Below are positions 42,807-52,493 of a stretch of 64,000 bases of DNA, one piece after another; the stretch's first letter is position 1, and each line of letters begins with the position of its first letter. The position numbers and the translations under genes were made by a program. Below the pieces are notes generated by a model that made no database searches, had not been told where the DNA came from, and saw only the letters and a list, made by a program, of their open reading frames with translations. This stretch comes from Streptomyces sp. TSRI0107 (GTDB lineage: Bacteria > Actinomycetota > Actinomycetes > Streptomycetales > Streptomycetaceae): the NCBI RefSeq assembly GCF_001905845.1, contig NZ_LIVZ01000002.1, forward strand, positions 744,001-808,000. Reading direction: 5' to 3'.

Positions 42807-42835
42807 TATGAATGGATGTTCGATTTTCGTGTCAA
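42807..42835 (-). promoter_or_regulatory. recA promoter with LexA-type site
   Basis: On the minus strand: TTGACA (42835-42830), a 17-bp spacer, and TTCATA (42812-42807). Within the spacer TCGAACATCCATTCAT (42823-42808) has one perfect LexA half-site and a degenerate second half, so LexA would sit between -35 and -10. Confidence 0.85.
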
Positions 42836-42880
42836 GCGCACCACGCGGCTCTCCGGGCCCTCGGGCCGCAGCCGGAGGAC

Positions 42881-44134
42881 CTACCGGCCCGACCGCCCCG
42901 CCGCCCGCAGCCGTCCCCACAGCTCCCGCGCCCGCGTGACCGGACCGGGTCCCGCGTCGCGCCCGCCTCGCCTCCGGTGCCCGTGGACCCGGGGGTCGTC
43001 CGTGACGTCGTACCGCTTCACGTACGCCCCCAGGAAGGCCTGGAGCGTGGCGACCGCCGGGATGGCGACCAGCGCGCCGACCGCACCGAGCAGCGCGGTG
43101 CCGGCGACGACCGAGCCGAACGCGACCGCCGGGTGGATGTCGACGGTCTTCGAGGTCAGCTTCGGCTGGAGCACGTAGTTCTCGAACTGCTGGTAGATCA
43201 CCACGAAGATCAGCACCCACAGCGCGTACCAGGGGTCGACCGTGAACGCGATCAGCATGGGCAGGGCGCCCGCAAGATAGGTGCCGATGGTGGGGATGAA
43301 CTGCGAGACCAGGCCCACCCACACGGCCAGCACGGGCGCGTAGGGCACACCCAGGAACTCCAGCAGTATGTAGTGCGCCACTCCGGAGATGAGCGCCATC
43401 AGACCGCGCGAGTACAGATAGCCGCCGGTCTTGTTCACGGCGATCTCCCAGGCCCGCAGCACCTCGGCCTGCCGGGCGGGCGGCAGCACGGAGCACAGCG
43501 CCCGGCGCAGCCTCGGCCCGTCGGCGGCGAAGTAGAACGAGAACAGGCCGACCGTCAGCAGCTGGAAGAGGCCCCCCAGGACCTGCGCGGAGACGTCCAG
43601 GACCCCGGTGGCGCTGTTCTGCACGTAGTTGCGCAGCCAGTCGGAGCGGAGCAGGCCCTCCTGGATGTCCACTCGCCGCAGTTCGGTGTTGAAGTGGGTG
43701 TTGACCCAGTTGATCACGGAGTCGAGATAGTCCGGGAAGTTCTCGACCATGGTGATGATCTGGCCGGCCAACATCGAGCCGAGCAGCGTGACGAATCCGG
43801 CGGTCACGATGAACACGGCGAGGAAGACCAGGAAGGTGCCCAGTCCCCGGCGCACACCGCGCGAGGCCATCCAGCTGACCGCGGGCTCGACGGCGAGGGC
43901 CAGGAAGAACGCGATGAGGATGTTGATCAGCAGGCCGGTGAGCTGGTGGAAGGCCCAACTGCCCAGCTGGAAGACGGCGATGAGCGCGAGCGCCAGCACC
44001 ATGGCGCGCGGCAGCCAGCGCGGCATGCGCGCACCCGGCGCGGCCGCCCCGCCGGCCGGCGGCCGGTCGGGCGGCGTCGTACCGCTCGAGGAGGCGTGCT
44101 GCGCGGCCGGTCCGGTCTCATCTGTGGATGTCAC
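42881..44134 (-). CDS. AI-2E family (PerM-like) membrane transporter
   Basis: 417-residue integral membrane protein of the AI-2E/PerM exporter family. N-terminal about 45 residues are hydrophilic, then paired helices (AMVLALALIAVFQLGSWAF; ILIAFFLALAVEPAVSWM), an amphipathic soluble segment (about 130-190), and the conserved C-terminal half with VGLVSQFIPTIGTYLAGALPMLIAF and FENYVLQPKL. The C-terminal tail is Arg/Gly-rich. Start uncertain: GTG 44134 or GTG 44152, neither with a clear ribosome binding site. Substrate unknown; many members are cation/proton antiporters or exporters. Confidence 0.87.
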   Translation of the reverse strand: MTSTDETGPAAQHASSSGTTPPDRPPAGGAAAPGARMPRWLPRAMVLALALIAVFQLGSWAFHQLTGLLINILIAFFLALAVEPAVSWMASRGVRRGLGTFLVFLAVFIVTAGFVTLLGSMLAGQIITMVENFPDYLDSVINWVNTHFNTELRRVDIQEGLLRSDWLRNYVQNSATGVLDVSAQVLGGLFQLLTVGLFSFYFAADGPRLRRALCSVLPPARQAEVLRAWEIAVNKTGGYLYSRGLMALISGVAHYILLEFLGVPYAPVLAVWVGLVSQFIPTIGTYLAGALPMLIAFTVDPWYALWVLIFVVIYQQFENYVLQPKLTSKTVDIHPAVAFGSVVAGTALLGAVGALVAIPAVATLQAFLGAYVKRYDVTDDPRVHGHRRRGGRDAGPGPVTRARELWGRLRAAGRSGR

Positions 44135-44194
44135 GCTGCAAGTCTGGCCCACGCCGCCGACAACCGACCGCCCCAGGGCGGTCTCCGTGATCTG

Positions 44195-44389
44195 TCAGCG
44201 CTGTTCCTGTGGCACGTGCATGACGTCACACACCACGCGCCACACGTCCTTGGCGTCCCAGCCGGCGGCCAGTGCCTCGTGCACGGTGCGCCCGCCGAGT
44301 TCCGACATCACATGATCGCGCGCGAAGGTGTCGGCGTACCCCGTCCCGAAGTGCTCCGCCATCCGCTCCCAGAAGACCGTCAACCGCAT
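44195..44389 (-). CDS. DUF3046 family small protein
   Basis: 64 residues, MRLTVFWERMAEHFG to MHVPQEQR, matching the actinobacterial DUF3046 family almost end to end (FARDHVMSELGGRTVHEALAAG, KDVWRVVCD). Function unknown. The family often sits close to recA in actinomycetes, as here. No ribosome binding site motif stands out beyond a weak purine run. Confidence 0.9.
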   Translation of the reverse strand: MRLTVFWERMAEHFGTGYADTFARDHVMSELGGRTVHEALAAGWDAKDVWRVVCDVMHVPQEQR

Positions 44390-44469
44390 GCCACCAGTAT
44401 CCCGCCCCTGAGAGTGGGCCCGGGCGGGGACCGCTCGCCCGGCTCCCTTTTCGCCCTACGGTCTGAGCC

Positions 44470-45414
44470 ATGGCCGAAACAGGAGCATCCCCACTCCCCT
44501 CATCGCCCCCGGCGCGCTCCCCGCTCTTCCGCGCCGAACACTTCGTCTGGCTCACCGCGCGGGTGCTGGAACAGCGCCTCTTCGCGTACCACTTCCTCAA
44601 CGGCGGCGCCGATCCCGTCGAGACGGCGCTGGACGCCCACCGCAACCAGGACGGCGGCTACGGCCACGCCCTGGAGCCCGATCTGCGCGGCCCGGTCAGC
44701 CAACCGCTGCACACCGCGCGGGCCCTGCGCGTGCTGGACTCGATCGGCCGCTGCGGCGGACAGCGCGTGGAGCGGGTGTGCCGCTACCTGACCTCGGTGT
44801 CCACTCCCGACGGGGCACTGCCCGCCGTCCATCCCAGCCAGCGCGGCTACCCGGCCGCCCCTTTCGTGCCGATCGTGGACGATCCACCCAGCGAGCTGCT
44901 GGCCACCGGCCCGGTGGTCGGCCTGCTGCACCGCAACGAGGTGTGGCACGCGTGGCTGTTCCGCGCGACGGACTTCTGCTGGCAGGCGGTGGAGACGCTG
45001 GAGCGTTCGCACCCCTACGAGATCCAGGCCGCCGTGGCCTTCCTCGACTCGGCGCCCGACCGCCCCCGCGCGGAGGCGGCCGCCGACCGCCTGGGCCGCC
45101 TGGTGCGCGAGCAGCGGCTCGCGGCCCTCGACCCGGACCGTCTGGACGCCTTCCCCGTCGCCCCCGGCTACGCCCCGGGCGAGCACCACTTCCCGTACGA
45201 CTACGCGAGGACACCGCAGTCCCTCGCGCGCGCGTGGTTCACCGACGACGAGATGGCGCGCGCCCTGGACCATCTGGCGAGCGAGCAGCAGGAGGACGGC
45301 GGCTGGCCGATTCTCTGGCGGCAGTGGGCACCCGGCGCCACCCTGGAGGCCCGCCCCATGGTGACCATCGAGGCCCTGCGCACCCTGAGGGCCCACGGCC
45401 GCCCGATCGGCTGA
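44470..45414 (+). CDS. Hypothetical protein with prenyltransferase/cyclase-like alpha-barrel motifs
   Basis: 314 residues, function unknown. Two glycine-rich turns, NQDGGYGHALEPDL (about 58) and QQEDGGWPILW (about 275), resemble the QxxDGGW repeats of the alpha/alpha barrel in terpene cyclases and prenyltransferases. It lacks recognisable catalytic motifs of either enzyme. Between them lie YLTSVSTPDGALPAVHPSQRGYP and helical segments. Start ATG 44470 gives a Pro/Ser-rich leader of about 20 residues before HFVWLTARVLEQRLF. It is divergent from the DUF3046 gene. Confidence 0.75.
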   Translation: MAETGASPLPSSPPARSPLFRAEHFVWLTARVLEQRLFAYHFLNGGADPVETALDAHRNQDGGYGHALEPDLRGPVSQPLHTARALRVLDSIGRCGGQRVERVCRYLTSVSTPDGALPAVHPSQRGYPAAPFVPIVDDPPSELLATGPVVGLLHRNEVWHAWLFRATDFCWQAVETLERSHPYEIQAAVAFLDSAPDRPRAEAAADRLGRLVREQRLAALDPDRLDAFPVAPGYAPGEHHFPYDYARTPQSLARAWFTDDEMARALDHLASEQQEDGGWPILWRQWAPGATLEARPMVTIEALRTLRAHGRPIG

Positions 45415-45417
45415 CCC

Positions 45418-45726
45418 TCAGCCGCCCAGCGCCCGCACCCCCGCGGTCACCACCACGGCCGCCGCCACGACGAGCAGGAACGGGGCGCGCAGCAGCAGCG
45501 CCACGCCGGCCGCGGCGACCCCGGCGGCCCTCGCGTCCAGCACCAGTGCCTGCCCGTCGGCGAAGGTCTGCTGGGCCGTGAGGGCGGCGAGCAGGGCGAC
45601 CGGCAGCAGCGCGGCGAGCCGCCGGACCAGCGGCCGCTCCAGCAGTCCGGCGGGGACGAGCAGCCCGGCGAGCTTGACGGCGTAGCAGCCCGCGGCCGTG
45701 ACGGCGATGGCGATCCAGGTGTTCAC
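45418..45726 (-). CDS. azlD: Branched-chain amino acid exporter small subunit, AzlD family
   Basis: 102 residues and about four membrane helices (WIAIAVTAAGCYAVKLAGLLVP, LLPVALLAALTAQQTF, AAGVAAAGVALLLRAPFLLVVAAAVVV). AzlD pairs with AzlC to export branched-chain amino acids or analogues. GTG start overlaps the azlC stop (GTGA). Confidence 0.9.
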   Translation of the reverse strand: MNTWIAIAVTAAGCYAVKLAGLLVPAGLLERPLVRRLAALLPVALLAALTAQQTFADGQALVLDARAAGVAAAGVALLLRAPFLLVVAAAVVVTAGVRALGG

Positions 45727-46445
45727 CGGTCTCCCACCTCCCGGCGGCCACGCGCCCACAGCACCACGGGCGCCGCGAGAGCGGCCACCAGGACCGGCAC
45801 TCCGGCGGGCAGGACGGGCAGCAGCCCGAGCCCCAGGACGACGGCGAGCACGGCGACGGCGCGCTCGGTGGCCGTCCGCAGCATCGGCGCCAGCAGCGCC
45901 AGGAACACCGCGGGCCCGGCCGCGTCGAGGCCCCAGGCGTCGGTGTCACCGATGGCCTCGGCACCGAGCGCGCCGAGGAACGTGGTGAGGTTCCACAGGA
46001 CATAGAGGCTGAGCCCGGTCACGGCGAACCCGATCCGTGCGGTGCGGCGCGTCGGCTGTGCCAGGGCCACGGCCGCCGTCTCGTCGATCACCCACTGGGC
46101 GGCGAACGGGCGCACCGCGCGCGGGAGGGCCAGCAACTGCGACAGCCGCAACCCGTAGAAGGCGTTGCGCACCCCCAGGAAGAGGGCGCCTGCGGCCGCC
46201 GTGACCGGACCGCCACCGGCCGCGAGCGCCCCGACGAGCGCGAACTGGGACGCCCCGGTGAACACCAGCAGGCTGAGCACGCAGGTCTGCGCCGGCGTCA
46301 GCCCGTTGCCCGCCGAGGTCACCCCGAAGGCGAATCCGGACAGTCCTACGGCGACGCCGACTCCCAGGGCGTCCCGGACGACAGCGGCGTCCGGCTTGCC
46401 GCCGTCGTCCGCCCGTATCTCCGCGAGAGCTGTTTCCTCAGTCAC
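45723..46445 (-). CDS. azlC: Branched-chain amino acid exporter large subunit, AzlC family
   Basis: 240-residue membrane protein. Family motifs GVAVGLSGFAFGVTSAGNGL, LLVFTGASQFALVG, LFLGVRNAFYGLRLS and QWVIDETAAVAL are present. GTG start overlaps the stop codon of the AraC-type regulator gene upstream (GTGA), so regulator, azlC and azlD form one transcription unit. Confidence 0.93.
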   Translation of the reverse strand: MTEETALAEIRADDGGKPDAAVVRDALGVGVAVGLSGFAFGVTSAGNGLTPAQTCVLSLLVFTGASQFALVGALAAGGGPVTAAAGALFLGVRNAFYGLRLSQLLALPRAVRPFAAQWVIDETAAVALAQPTRRTARIGFAVTGLSLYVLWNLTTFLGALGAEAIGDTDAWGLDAAGPAVFLALLAPMLRTATERAVAVLAVVLGLGLLPVLPAGVPVLVAALAAPVVLWARGRREVGDR

Positions 46446-47307
46446 CCGTCGGACGGTAGGACCAGCCGGCGGGACGCGTCTTGTACGTTCTTGCGCTCCC
46501 GCTGGTAGGCGCCCGGGGGTACCCCGACGATCCGGCTGAAGTGCCGGTTCAGGTGCGGCTGGTCCGTGAACCCGACGGCCACCGCGGCCTCGGCGGGCGA
46601 GCGGCCCGCGTCCAGCAGCCGCAGCGCCCGCCGCACCCGGGCGTCCGTCAGCCAGGCGTGCGGCGGCATCCCGTAGGCCGCGCGGAACGCCCGCAGCAGC
46701 GCGAAGGGGCTGGTCCCCAGGTCACCGGCGAGCTTCTCCAGCGTCGGCGGCTCGGTCATCCGCTCCTCCAGCACCGCGCGGGCCCGAGCCGCGACCCGCG
46801 CCCCGGCCGTCCGCACCTCGCGCTGCGGCAGCGCCCCGCCGTTCAGCCGGAGCAGCCGGGTCACCGCGACCCGCAGCAGGGTGTCGGCGGCGAGCGCGTT
46901 CCCCTCATCGGCGGCCCGCAGCACCTGGTGCACCAGACCCACGGTGTACGGATCGTCGAGCACCGGGCTGACGAACCCCGGAGTGCCCCGGATGGCGGTC
47001 GTCTCGGCGGCGATCTCCGCGACGAGTCCGGGCGACGGGTACACGGCCCCGTAACGCCACCCCTCGGGCACCCCGGCCCGCCCGGTGTGCGGGGTGTCGG
47101 GATTGACCAGTGCCAGCGCGCCCGCCCCGGCGTACTGGTCGGCCCCGCGGTGGTGGAAGACCTCGACTCCGTCGCGATGGCCGCGATCACGAAGTTCTCG
47201 TGGGTGTGCCGCACGAACGTCTTACGGACGTACCGGGCCCGGAGCAGATCGACTCCCGGCAGCTCGGCGTAGCGCCAGTGCCGCGCCCGCTCGCTCGAAC
47301 CCGCCAT
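46442..47307 (-). pseudogene. AraC-type regulator of azlCD, interrupted by a one-base frameshift
   Basis: The N-terminal part runs in one frame from ATG 47307 (MAGSSERARHWRYAELPG, RKTFVRHTHENFVIAAI). The continuation (DGVEVFHHRGADQYAGAGAL, PEGWRYGAVYPSPG, then the AraC helix-turn-helix LEKLAGDLGTSPFALLRAFR and VGFTDQPHLNRHFSRIVG) is in another frame. The switch falls at about 47178-47185, and restoring one base would join them into a 288-residue AraC protein with an N-terminal cupin-like sensor. It is coupled to azlC. Either a real inactivating deletion or a sequence error; the downstream part alone keeps the DNA-binding domain. Confidence 0.82.
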
Positions 47308-47433
47308 GCACCCATTGTCGGCCAGCCGGACGGCGTACGGACACGCGACCGCCCCGGTGGTCCGGCGAGCCGCCTCCTCGACGCAAAGCCGCAGCTCAGG
47401 CCCTTTGTCAGTGCCGGGGTGCAGGATGGACGC

Positions 47434-50400
47434 ATGGCCAGCTCCCCACGCCGAGCCCTGGACGGCTTCTCGCCCGCGACCCGCGCCTGGTTCACGGGTG
47501 CCTTCTCCGCACCCACCACCGCGCAGGCCGGCGCGTGGCAGGCGATCCGCGAGGGCTCGGACGTGCTGGTGGTCGCCCCCACCGGCTCCGGCAAGACCCT
47601 GGCCGCCTTCCTCGCCGCCCTCGACCAGCTCGCCTCCACACCTCCGCCGGCGGACCCCAAGAAGCGCTGCCGCGTCCTGTACGTCTCCCCGCTGAAGGCC
47701 CTGGCCGTCGACGTCGAGCGCAACCTGCGCAGCCCGCTCACCGGCATCCGCCACGAGGCCGTCCGCCTCGGCCTGCCCGAACCGGAGGTCAAGGTCGGCA
47801 TCCGCTCCGGCGACACGCCCGCCGCCGAGCGCCGCGCCCTGTCCACCCGCCCGCCGGACATCCTGATCACCACCCCCGAGTCCCTGTTCCTGATGCTGAC
47901 GTCGGCCACACGGGACGCGCTGACCGGCGTGGAGACGGTGATCCTGGACGAGGTGCACGCCGTCGCCGGCACCAAGCGCGGCGCCCACCTGGCCCTGTCC
48001 CTGGAGCGCCTGGACGAGCTGCTGCCGAGGCCGGCCCGCCGCATCGGCCTGTCGGCGACCGTCCGCCCGGTCGACGAGGTCGCCCGCTTCCTCTCCCCGC
48101 GCGGCAAGGTGGAGATCGTCCAGCCGAAGTCGGGCAAGGAGTTCGACCTGTCCGTGGTCGTCCCGGTCGAGGACCTGGGCGAGCTGGGCGGCTCCCCCGT
48201 CGCCGAGGGCACCGAGGGCGGCGAGCGCCCGTCGATCTGGCCGCACGTCGAGGAGCGGATCGCCGATCTCGTCCAGTCCCACCGCTCGACCATCGTCTTC
48301 GCCAACTCCCGCCGCCTCGCCGAACGCCTGTGCAACCGGCTGAACGAGATCGCGTACGAGCGGGCCACCGGCGAACCCCTTGACGAGCACCACGCCCCGG
48401 CCGAGCTGATGGGCGGCTCGGGCGCCGCGCAGGGCGCACCGCCGGTCATCGCGCGCGCCCATCACGGCTCGGTCTCCAAGGAGCAGCGAGCCCTCGTCGA
48501 GGAGGACCTGAAGGCCGGCCGCCTGCCCGCCGTCGTCGCCACCTCCAGCCTCGAGCTCGGCATCGACATGGGCGCGGTCGACCTCGTCGTCCAGGTGGAG
48601 TCCCCGCCCTCGGTGGCCTCCGGGCTGCAACGCGTCGGCCGCGCGGGACACCAGGTGGGCGCGGTCTCCACCGGCGTGGTCTTCCCGAAGTACCGCGGCG
48701 ACCTGGTCCAGGCGGCCGTGGTCACCGAGCGCATGCGCACCGGCGCGATCGAGTCCCTGAGGGTGCCCGCCAACCCGCTGGACGTGCTGGCCCAGCAGCT
48801 CGTCGCGATGACGGCGCTGGACACCTGGCAGGTCGACGACCTGCTCGCCACCGTGCGCCGCGCGGCCCCCTTCGCCTCGCTGCCGGAGTCGGCGTTCACC
48901 GCGGTCCTCGACATGCTCGCCGGCCGCTACCCGTCCGACGCGTTCGCCGAGCTGCGCCCCCGCGTGGTGTGGGACCGCGTCGCGGGCACGGTCACGGGCC
49001 GCCCCGGCGCGCAGCGCCTCGCCGTCACCTCCGGCGGCACGATCCCCGACCGAGGCCTGTTCGGCGTCTTCCTCGCCGGGGCCGACCCGAAGAAGGGCGG
49101 CGGCCGGGTCGGCGAGCTGGACGAGGAGATGGTCTACGAGTCCCGCGTGGGGGACGTCTTCACGCTCGGCACCAGCTCCTGGCGCATCGAGGACATCACC
49201 CGCGACCGCGTCCTCGTCTCCCCCGCGCCCGGCGTCCCCGGCCGCCTGCCGTTCTGGAAGGGCGACCAGCTGGGCCGCCCGCTGGAACTGGGCCGCGCGG
49301 TGGGCGCGTTCCTGCGCGAGGTCGGCTCGCTGTCCAAGGACGACGCCCGTCTGCGCCTGCTCGCCGCCGGCCTGGACGCCTGGGCGGCGGACAACGTCCT
49401 TTCGTACCTCGACGAACAGCGCGAGGCCTGCGGCCACATCCCGGACGACCGCACGATCGTCGTGGAGCGCTTCCGCGACGAACTCGGCGACTGGCGAGTG
49501 GTCGTGCACTCCCCCTTCGGCGCCCAGGTCCACGCCCCCTGGGCCCTCGCCCTCGGCGCCAAGCTCTCCGAGCGGTACGGCATGGACGCCCAGGTCATGC
49601 ACGCCGACGACGGCATCGTGCTGCGCCTGCCCGACGCCGACCTGCTGGGCATGGACCTCCTCGACCAGGAGCCGATGAAGGCGGGCGCGGAGTACGACGC
49701 CGAGCAGGCCCCCGTCGGCGCGGCCGACGTCGTCTTCGACAAGGGCGAGGTCGACCAGATCGTCACCGACCAGGTCGGCGGTTCGGCCCTGTTCGCGGCC
49801 CGCTTCCGCGAGTGCGCCGCCCGCGCGCTGCTGCTGCCCCGCCGCAATCCGGGCAAGCGCACCCCGCTGTGGCAGCAGCGTCAGCGAGCCTCCCAGCTGC
49901 TCCAGGTGGCGAGCGAGTTCGGCTCGTTCCCGATCGTCCTGGAGGCGGTCCGCGAATGCCTCCAGGACGTCTTCGACGTCCCCGGACTCGTCGAGCTGAT
50001 GGGCGACCTGGAGTCCCGCAAGGTCCGCCTGGTCGAGGTCACCACCCCCGAGCCGTCCCCCTTCGCCCGCTCCCTCCTCTTCGGATACGTCGCCCAGTTC
50101 CTCTACGAGGGCGACTCGCCCCTCGCCGAGCGCCGCGCGGCCGCCCTGTCGCTGGACTCGCGGCTGCTGGCCGAGCTGCTGGGCCAGGCCGAGCTGCGCG
50201 AACTGCTCGACGCGGAGGTGCTGACCGAGCTGGAGCAGGAGCTCCAGTGGCTCACCGAGGACCGCCGCGTCAAGGACGTCGAGGGTGTCGCCGACGTGCT
50301 GCGGCTGCTCGGCCCGCTCACCGACGCCGAGCTGGCCGAGCGGGGCGCCGAGCCCCAGTGGGCCCAGGAACTGGCCGGTGCCCGCCGCGCGATCAAGGTC

Positions 50401-52416
50401 CGGATCGCCGGCGCCGACCACTGGGCCGCGATCGAGGACGCGGGCCGCCTGCGCGATGCCCTCGGCACTGCCCTGCCGGTCGGCGTCCCGGAGGCCTTCA
50501 CCGAACCGGTGAAGGACCCTTTGGGCGACCTCCTCGCGCGCTACGCCCGCACCCACGGACCGTTCACCTCCGCGACAGCGGCCGCCCGCTTCGGCCTCGG
50601 CGTCGCGGTCACCGAGGGCGCCCTGCACCGGCTGTCGGCGTCCGGGCGGGTCGTCCAGGGCGAGTTCCACCCGGCCGGAATCGGCCAGGAGTGGTGCGAC
50701 GCGGCCGTACTGCGCCGGCTGCGCCGCCGCTCCCTCGCCGCCCTGCGGCACGAACTGGAGCCGGTTCCCCCGGCCGCGCTCGCCCAGTTCCTCCCGCAGT
50801 GGCAGCACATCGGCCAGGGGCACGCCCTGCGCGGCGTCGACGGACTGGTGCGCGCCGTCGAGCAGTTGCAGGGGGCCTCGGTGCCGGCCTCCGCGCTGGA
50901 GAAACTGGTTCTGCCGTCCCGCGTGACGGGCTACACCCCGGCGATGCTCGACGAACTCACCGCCGCCGGTGAGGTGGTGTGGGCCGGTGCCGGGGCGTTG
51001 CCCGGCAAGGACGGCTGGGTCTCCCTGTACCTCGCGGACGCGGCCCCGCTGCTGCTGCCGCCTCCGCACCCTCTCGAACTGACGGCCCTGCACGAGTCCG
51101 TCCTGAACGCCCTCTCGGGTGGCTACGGCCTGTTCTTCCGTCAGATCGCCGACCAGGTACGCGCCACCACCCACCCGGACGCCACCGACCCGCAACTCGC
51201 CGACGCCCTGTGGGATCTGGCGTGGTCCGGACGCCTCACCAACGACACGCTCGCCCCGATGCGCGCCCTGCTCGGCTCGGGCCGCACCGCCGGTTCCACC
51301 GCCCACCGCGCCAAACGCGCCGTCCCGCGCGGGCGCTACGGCTCGCTGACGGCCGCCGCCCGCCCGGCCTCCCGAAGCGGCCCGCCGACCGTCGCCGGCC
51401 GCTGGTCCCTGCTCCCGCAGCGCGAGCCCGACACCACGGTGCGCGCCCACGCCCTGGCCCGCACCCTGCTCGACCGGCACGGCGTGGTGACCCGGGGCGC
51501 GGTCGCCGCGGAAGGCGTCGAGGGCGGCTTCTCCGCGATGTACCGCATCCTGTCCGCCTTCGAGGAGAGCGGCCAGGCCCGGCGCGGCTACGTGGTGGAA
51601 GGGCTCGGCGCCGCCCAGTTCGCCATGGACGGTGCGGTGGACCGCCTCCGCGCGGTGGCCAACGCCCGCGAACGCAACGCCGGCCGCCCGGACGCCGACT
51701 TCGCCCACGGCGCAGGCGTCGGCACGGGCACGGGTGCCGGCGCAGGCGCTCCGGGCCCCGGCCCCGGCGCCTTCCTCGGCGTCGACGGAGCCACCGCCGA
51801 CTTCCTCGACGGAGCCCGCCCGTTGGGACCTTTCGAGGACCACTCGCCCGCCTGGTACGACGCCCCCGATGGAGGCGACCCCTTCGACGTCCCGGCCACC
51901 CACCCGATGCCGGGCGACCAGCGCACCCCACGCGGCCAGGACCGCACCGCCCCCGCCTGGCAGAACGGCGGCCGCCCACCGTACGCCCAGGCCGCCCCCG
52001 GCCGCCGCGCCTCCGGCCCGCCCGTCCCGCGCGCCGTCGTCCTCGCCGCCGCCGACCCGGCGAACGCCTACGGCGCGGCCCTCGCCTGGCCCGACCCGCC
52101 GACCGACGCCGGGCACAAGCCGGGCCGCAAGGCGGGCTCCCTCGTCGTACTCGCCGAGGGCGAGCTGGTGCTCTACATGGAACGGGGCGGCAAGACGCTG
52201 CTGGCCTGGCCCACCGACCCGGACACCACCCCCACCGACGACGCCCGGCTGCGCGCCGCCGCGGACGCCCTCGCCGACGCGGCCCGCGCGGGCTCCCTCG
52301 GCACGGTCACCGTGGAGCGGATCAACGGCGCCCAGGCACTGACGTCACCCATCGGCGCCCTCCTGGAGGGAGCGGGCTTCGTCGCGACACCCAGAGGCCT
52401 GCGCCTGCGGGCATGA
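47434..52416 (+). CDS. lhr: Large ATP-dependent helicase, Lhr family
   Basis: 1660-residue superfamily 2 helicase of the Lhr type, linked to DNA repair. N-terminal helicase core: Walker A APTGSGKT (48-55), DEVH box ILDEVHAVAGTKRG (about 171), motif III-like GLSATVRP, motif V SSLELGIDMG and motif VI QRVGRAGHQVG. Long winged-helix and Lhr core domains follow. At about 1425-1530 there is a Gly/Ala/Pro-rich, probably disordered insertion before the conserved C-terminal block (PRAVVLAAADPANAYGAALAWPD, GGKTLLAWP). ATG start after AGGATGGA. Stop is 77 bp before the Nei gene, suggesting a repair operon. Confidence 0.93.
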   Translation: MASSPRRALDGFSPATRAWFTGAFSAPTTAQAGAWQAIREGSDVLVVAPTGSGKTLAAFLAALDQLASTPPPADPKKRCRVLYVSPLKALAVDVERNLRSPLTGIRHEAVRLGLPEPEVKVGIRSGDTPAAERRALSTRPPDILITTPESLFLMLTSATRDALTGVETVILDEVHAVAGTKRGAHLALSLERLDELLPRPARRIGLSATVRPVDEVARFLSPRGKVEIVQPKSGKEFDLSVVVPVEDLGELGGSPVAEGTEGGERPSIWPHVEERIADLVQSHRSTIVFANSRRLAERLCNRLNEIAYERATGEPLDEHHAPAELMGGSGAAQGAPPVIARAHHGSVSKEQRALVEEDLKAGRLPAVVATSSLELGIDMGAVDLVVQVESPPSVASGLQRVGRAGHQVGAVSTGVVFPKYRGDLVQAAVVTERMRTGAIESLRVPANPLDVLAQQLVAMTALDTWQVDDLLATVRRAAPFASLPESAFTAVLDMLAGRYPSDAFAELRPRVVWDRVAGTVTGRPGAQRLAVTSGGTIPDRGLFGVFLAGADPKKGGGRVGELDEEMVYESRVGDVFTLGTSSWRIEDITRDRVLVSPAPGVPGRLPFWKGDQLGRPLELGRAVGAFLREVGSLSKDDARLRLLAAGLDAWAADNVLSYLDEQREACGHIPDDRTIVVERFRDELGDWRVVVHSPFGAQVHAPWALALGAKLSERYGMDAQVMHADDGIVLRLPDADLLGMDLLDQEPMKAGAEYDAEQAPVGAADVVFDKGEVDQIVTDQVGGSALFAARFRECAARALLLPRRNPGKRTPLWQQRQRASQLLQVASEFGSFPIVLEAVRECLQDVFDVPGLVELMGDLESRKVRLVEVTTPEPSPFARSLLFGYVAQFLYEGDSPLAERRAAALSLDSRLLAELLGQAELRELLDAEVLTELEQELQWLTEDRRVKDVEGVADVLRLLGPLTDAELAERGAEPQWAQELAGARRAIKVRIAGADHWAAIEDAGRLRDALGTALPVGVPEAFTEPVKDPLGDLLARYARTHGPFTSATAAARFGLGVAVTEGALHRLSASGRVVQGEFHPAGIGQEWCDAAVLRRLRRRSLAALRHELEPVPPAALAQFLPQWQHIGQGHALRGVDGLVRAVEQLQGASVPASALEKLVLPSRVTGYTPAMLDELTAAGEVVWAGAGALPGKDGWVSLYLADAAPLLLPPPHPLELTALHESVLNALSGGYGLFFRQIADQVRATTHPDATDPQLADALWDLAWSGRLTNDTLAPMRALLGSGRTAGSTAHRAKRAVPRGRYGSLTAAARPASRSGPPTVAGRWSLLPQREPDTTVRAHALARTLLDRHGVVTRGAVAAEGVEGGFSAMYRILSAFEESGQARRGYVVEGLGAAQFAMDGAVDRLRAVANARERNAGRPDADFAHGAGVGTGTGAGAGAPGPGPGAFLGVDGATADFLDGARPLGPFEDHSPAWYDAPDGGDPFDVPATHPMPGDQRTPRGQDRTAPAWQNGGRPPYAQAAPGRRASGPPVPRAVVLAAADPANAYGAALAWPDPPTDAGHKPGRKAGSLVVLAEGELVLYMERGGKTLLAWPTDPDTTPTDDARLRAAADALADAARAGSLGTVTVERINGAQALTSPIGALLEGAGFVATPRGLRLRA

Positions 52417-52493
52417 CCGGGAGACCAGGCAGCACCAGGCATGAGGCAGACATGACCAGGCATGACCCGCCCGCCCCGTGCCACCCTTGACCC

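Noticed and set aside
42646..42807. Amino-terminal extension of RecA by upstream in-frame codons
   Set aside because: The extra 54 residues do not resemble RecA and lie in the 5' leader downstream of the mapped-looking promoter.
46861..52116. A 1751-codon open frame on the minus strand opposite lhr
   Set aside because: Its sequence is Gly/Ala/Arg/Val-rich without domains, and it is antisense to the clear helicase reading frame. Such shadows are expected at this GC content; only its far upstream end coincides with the AraC N-terminus.
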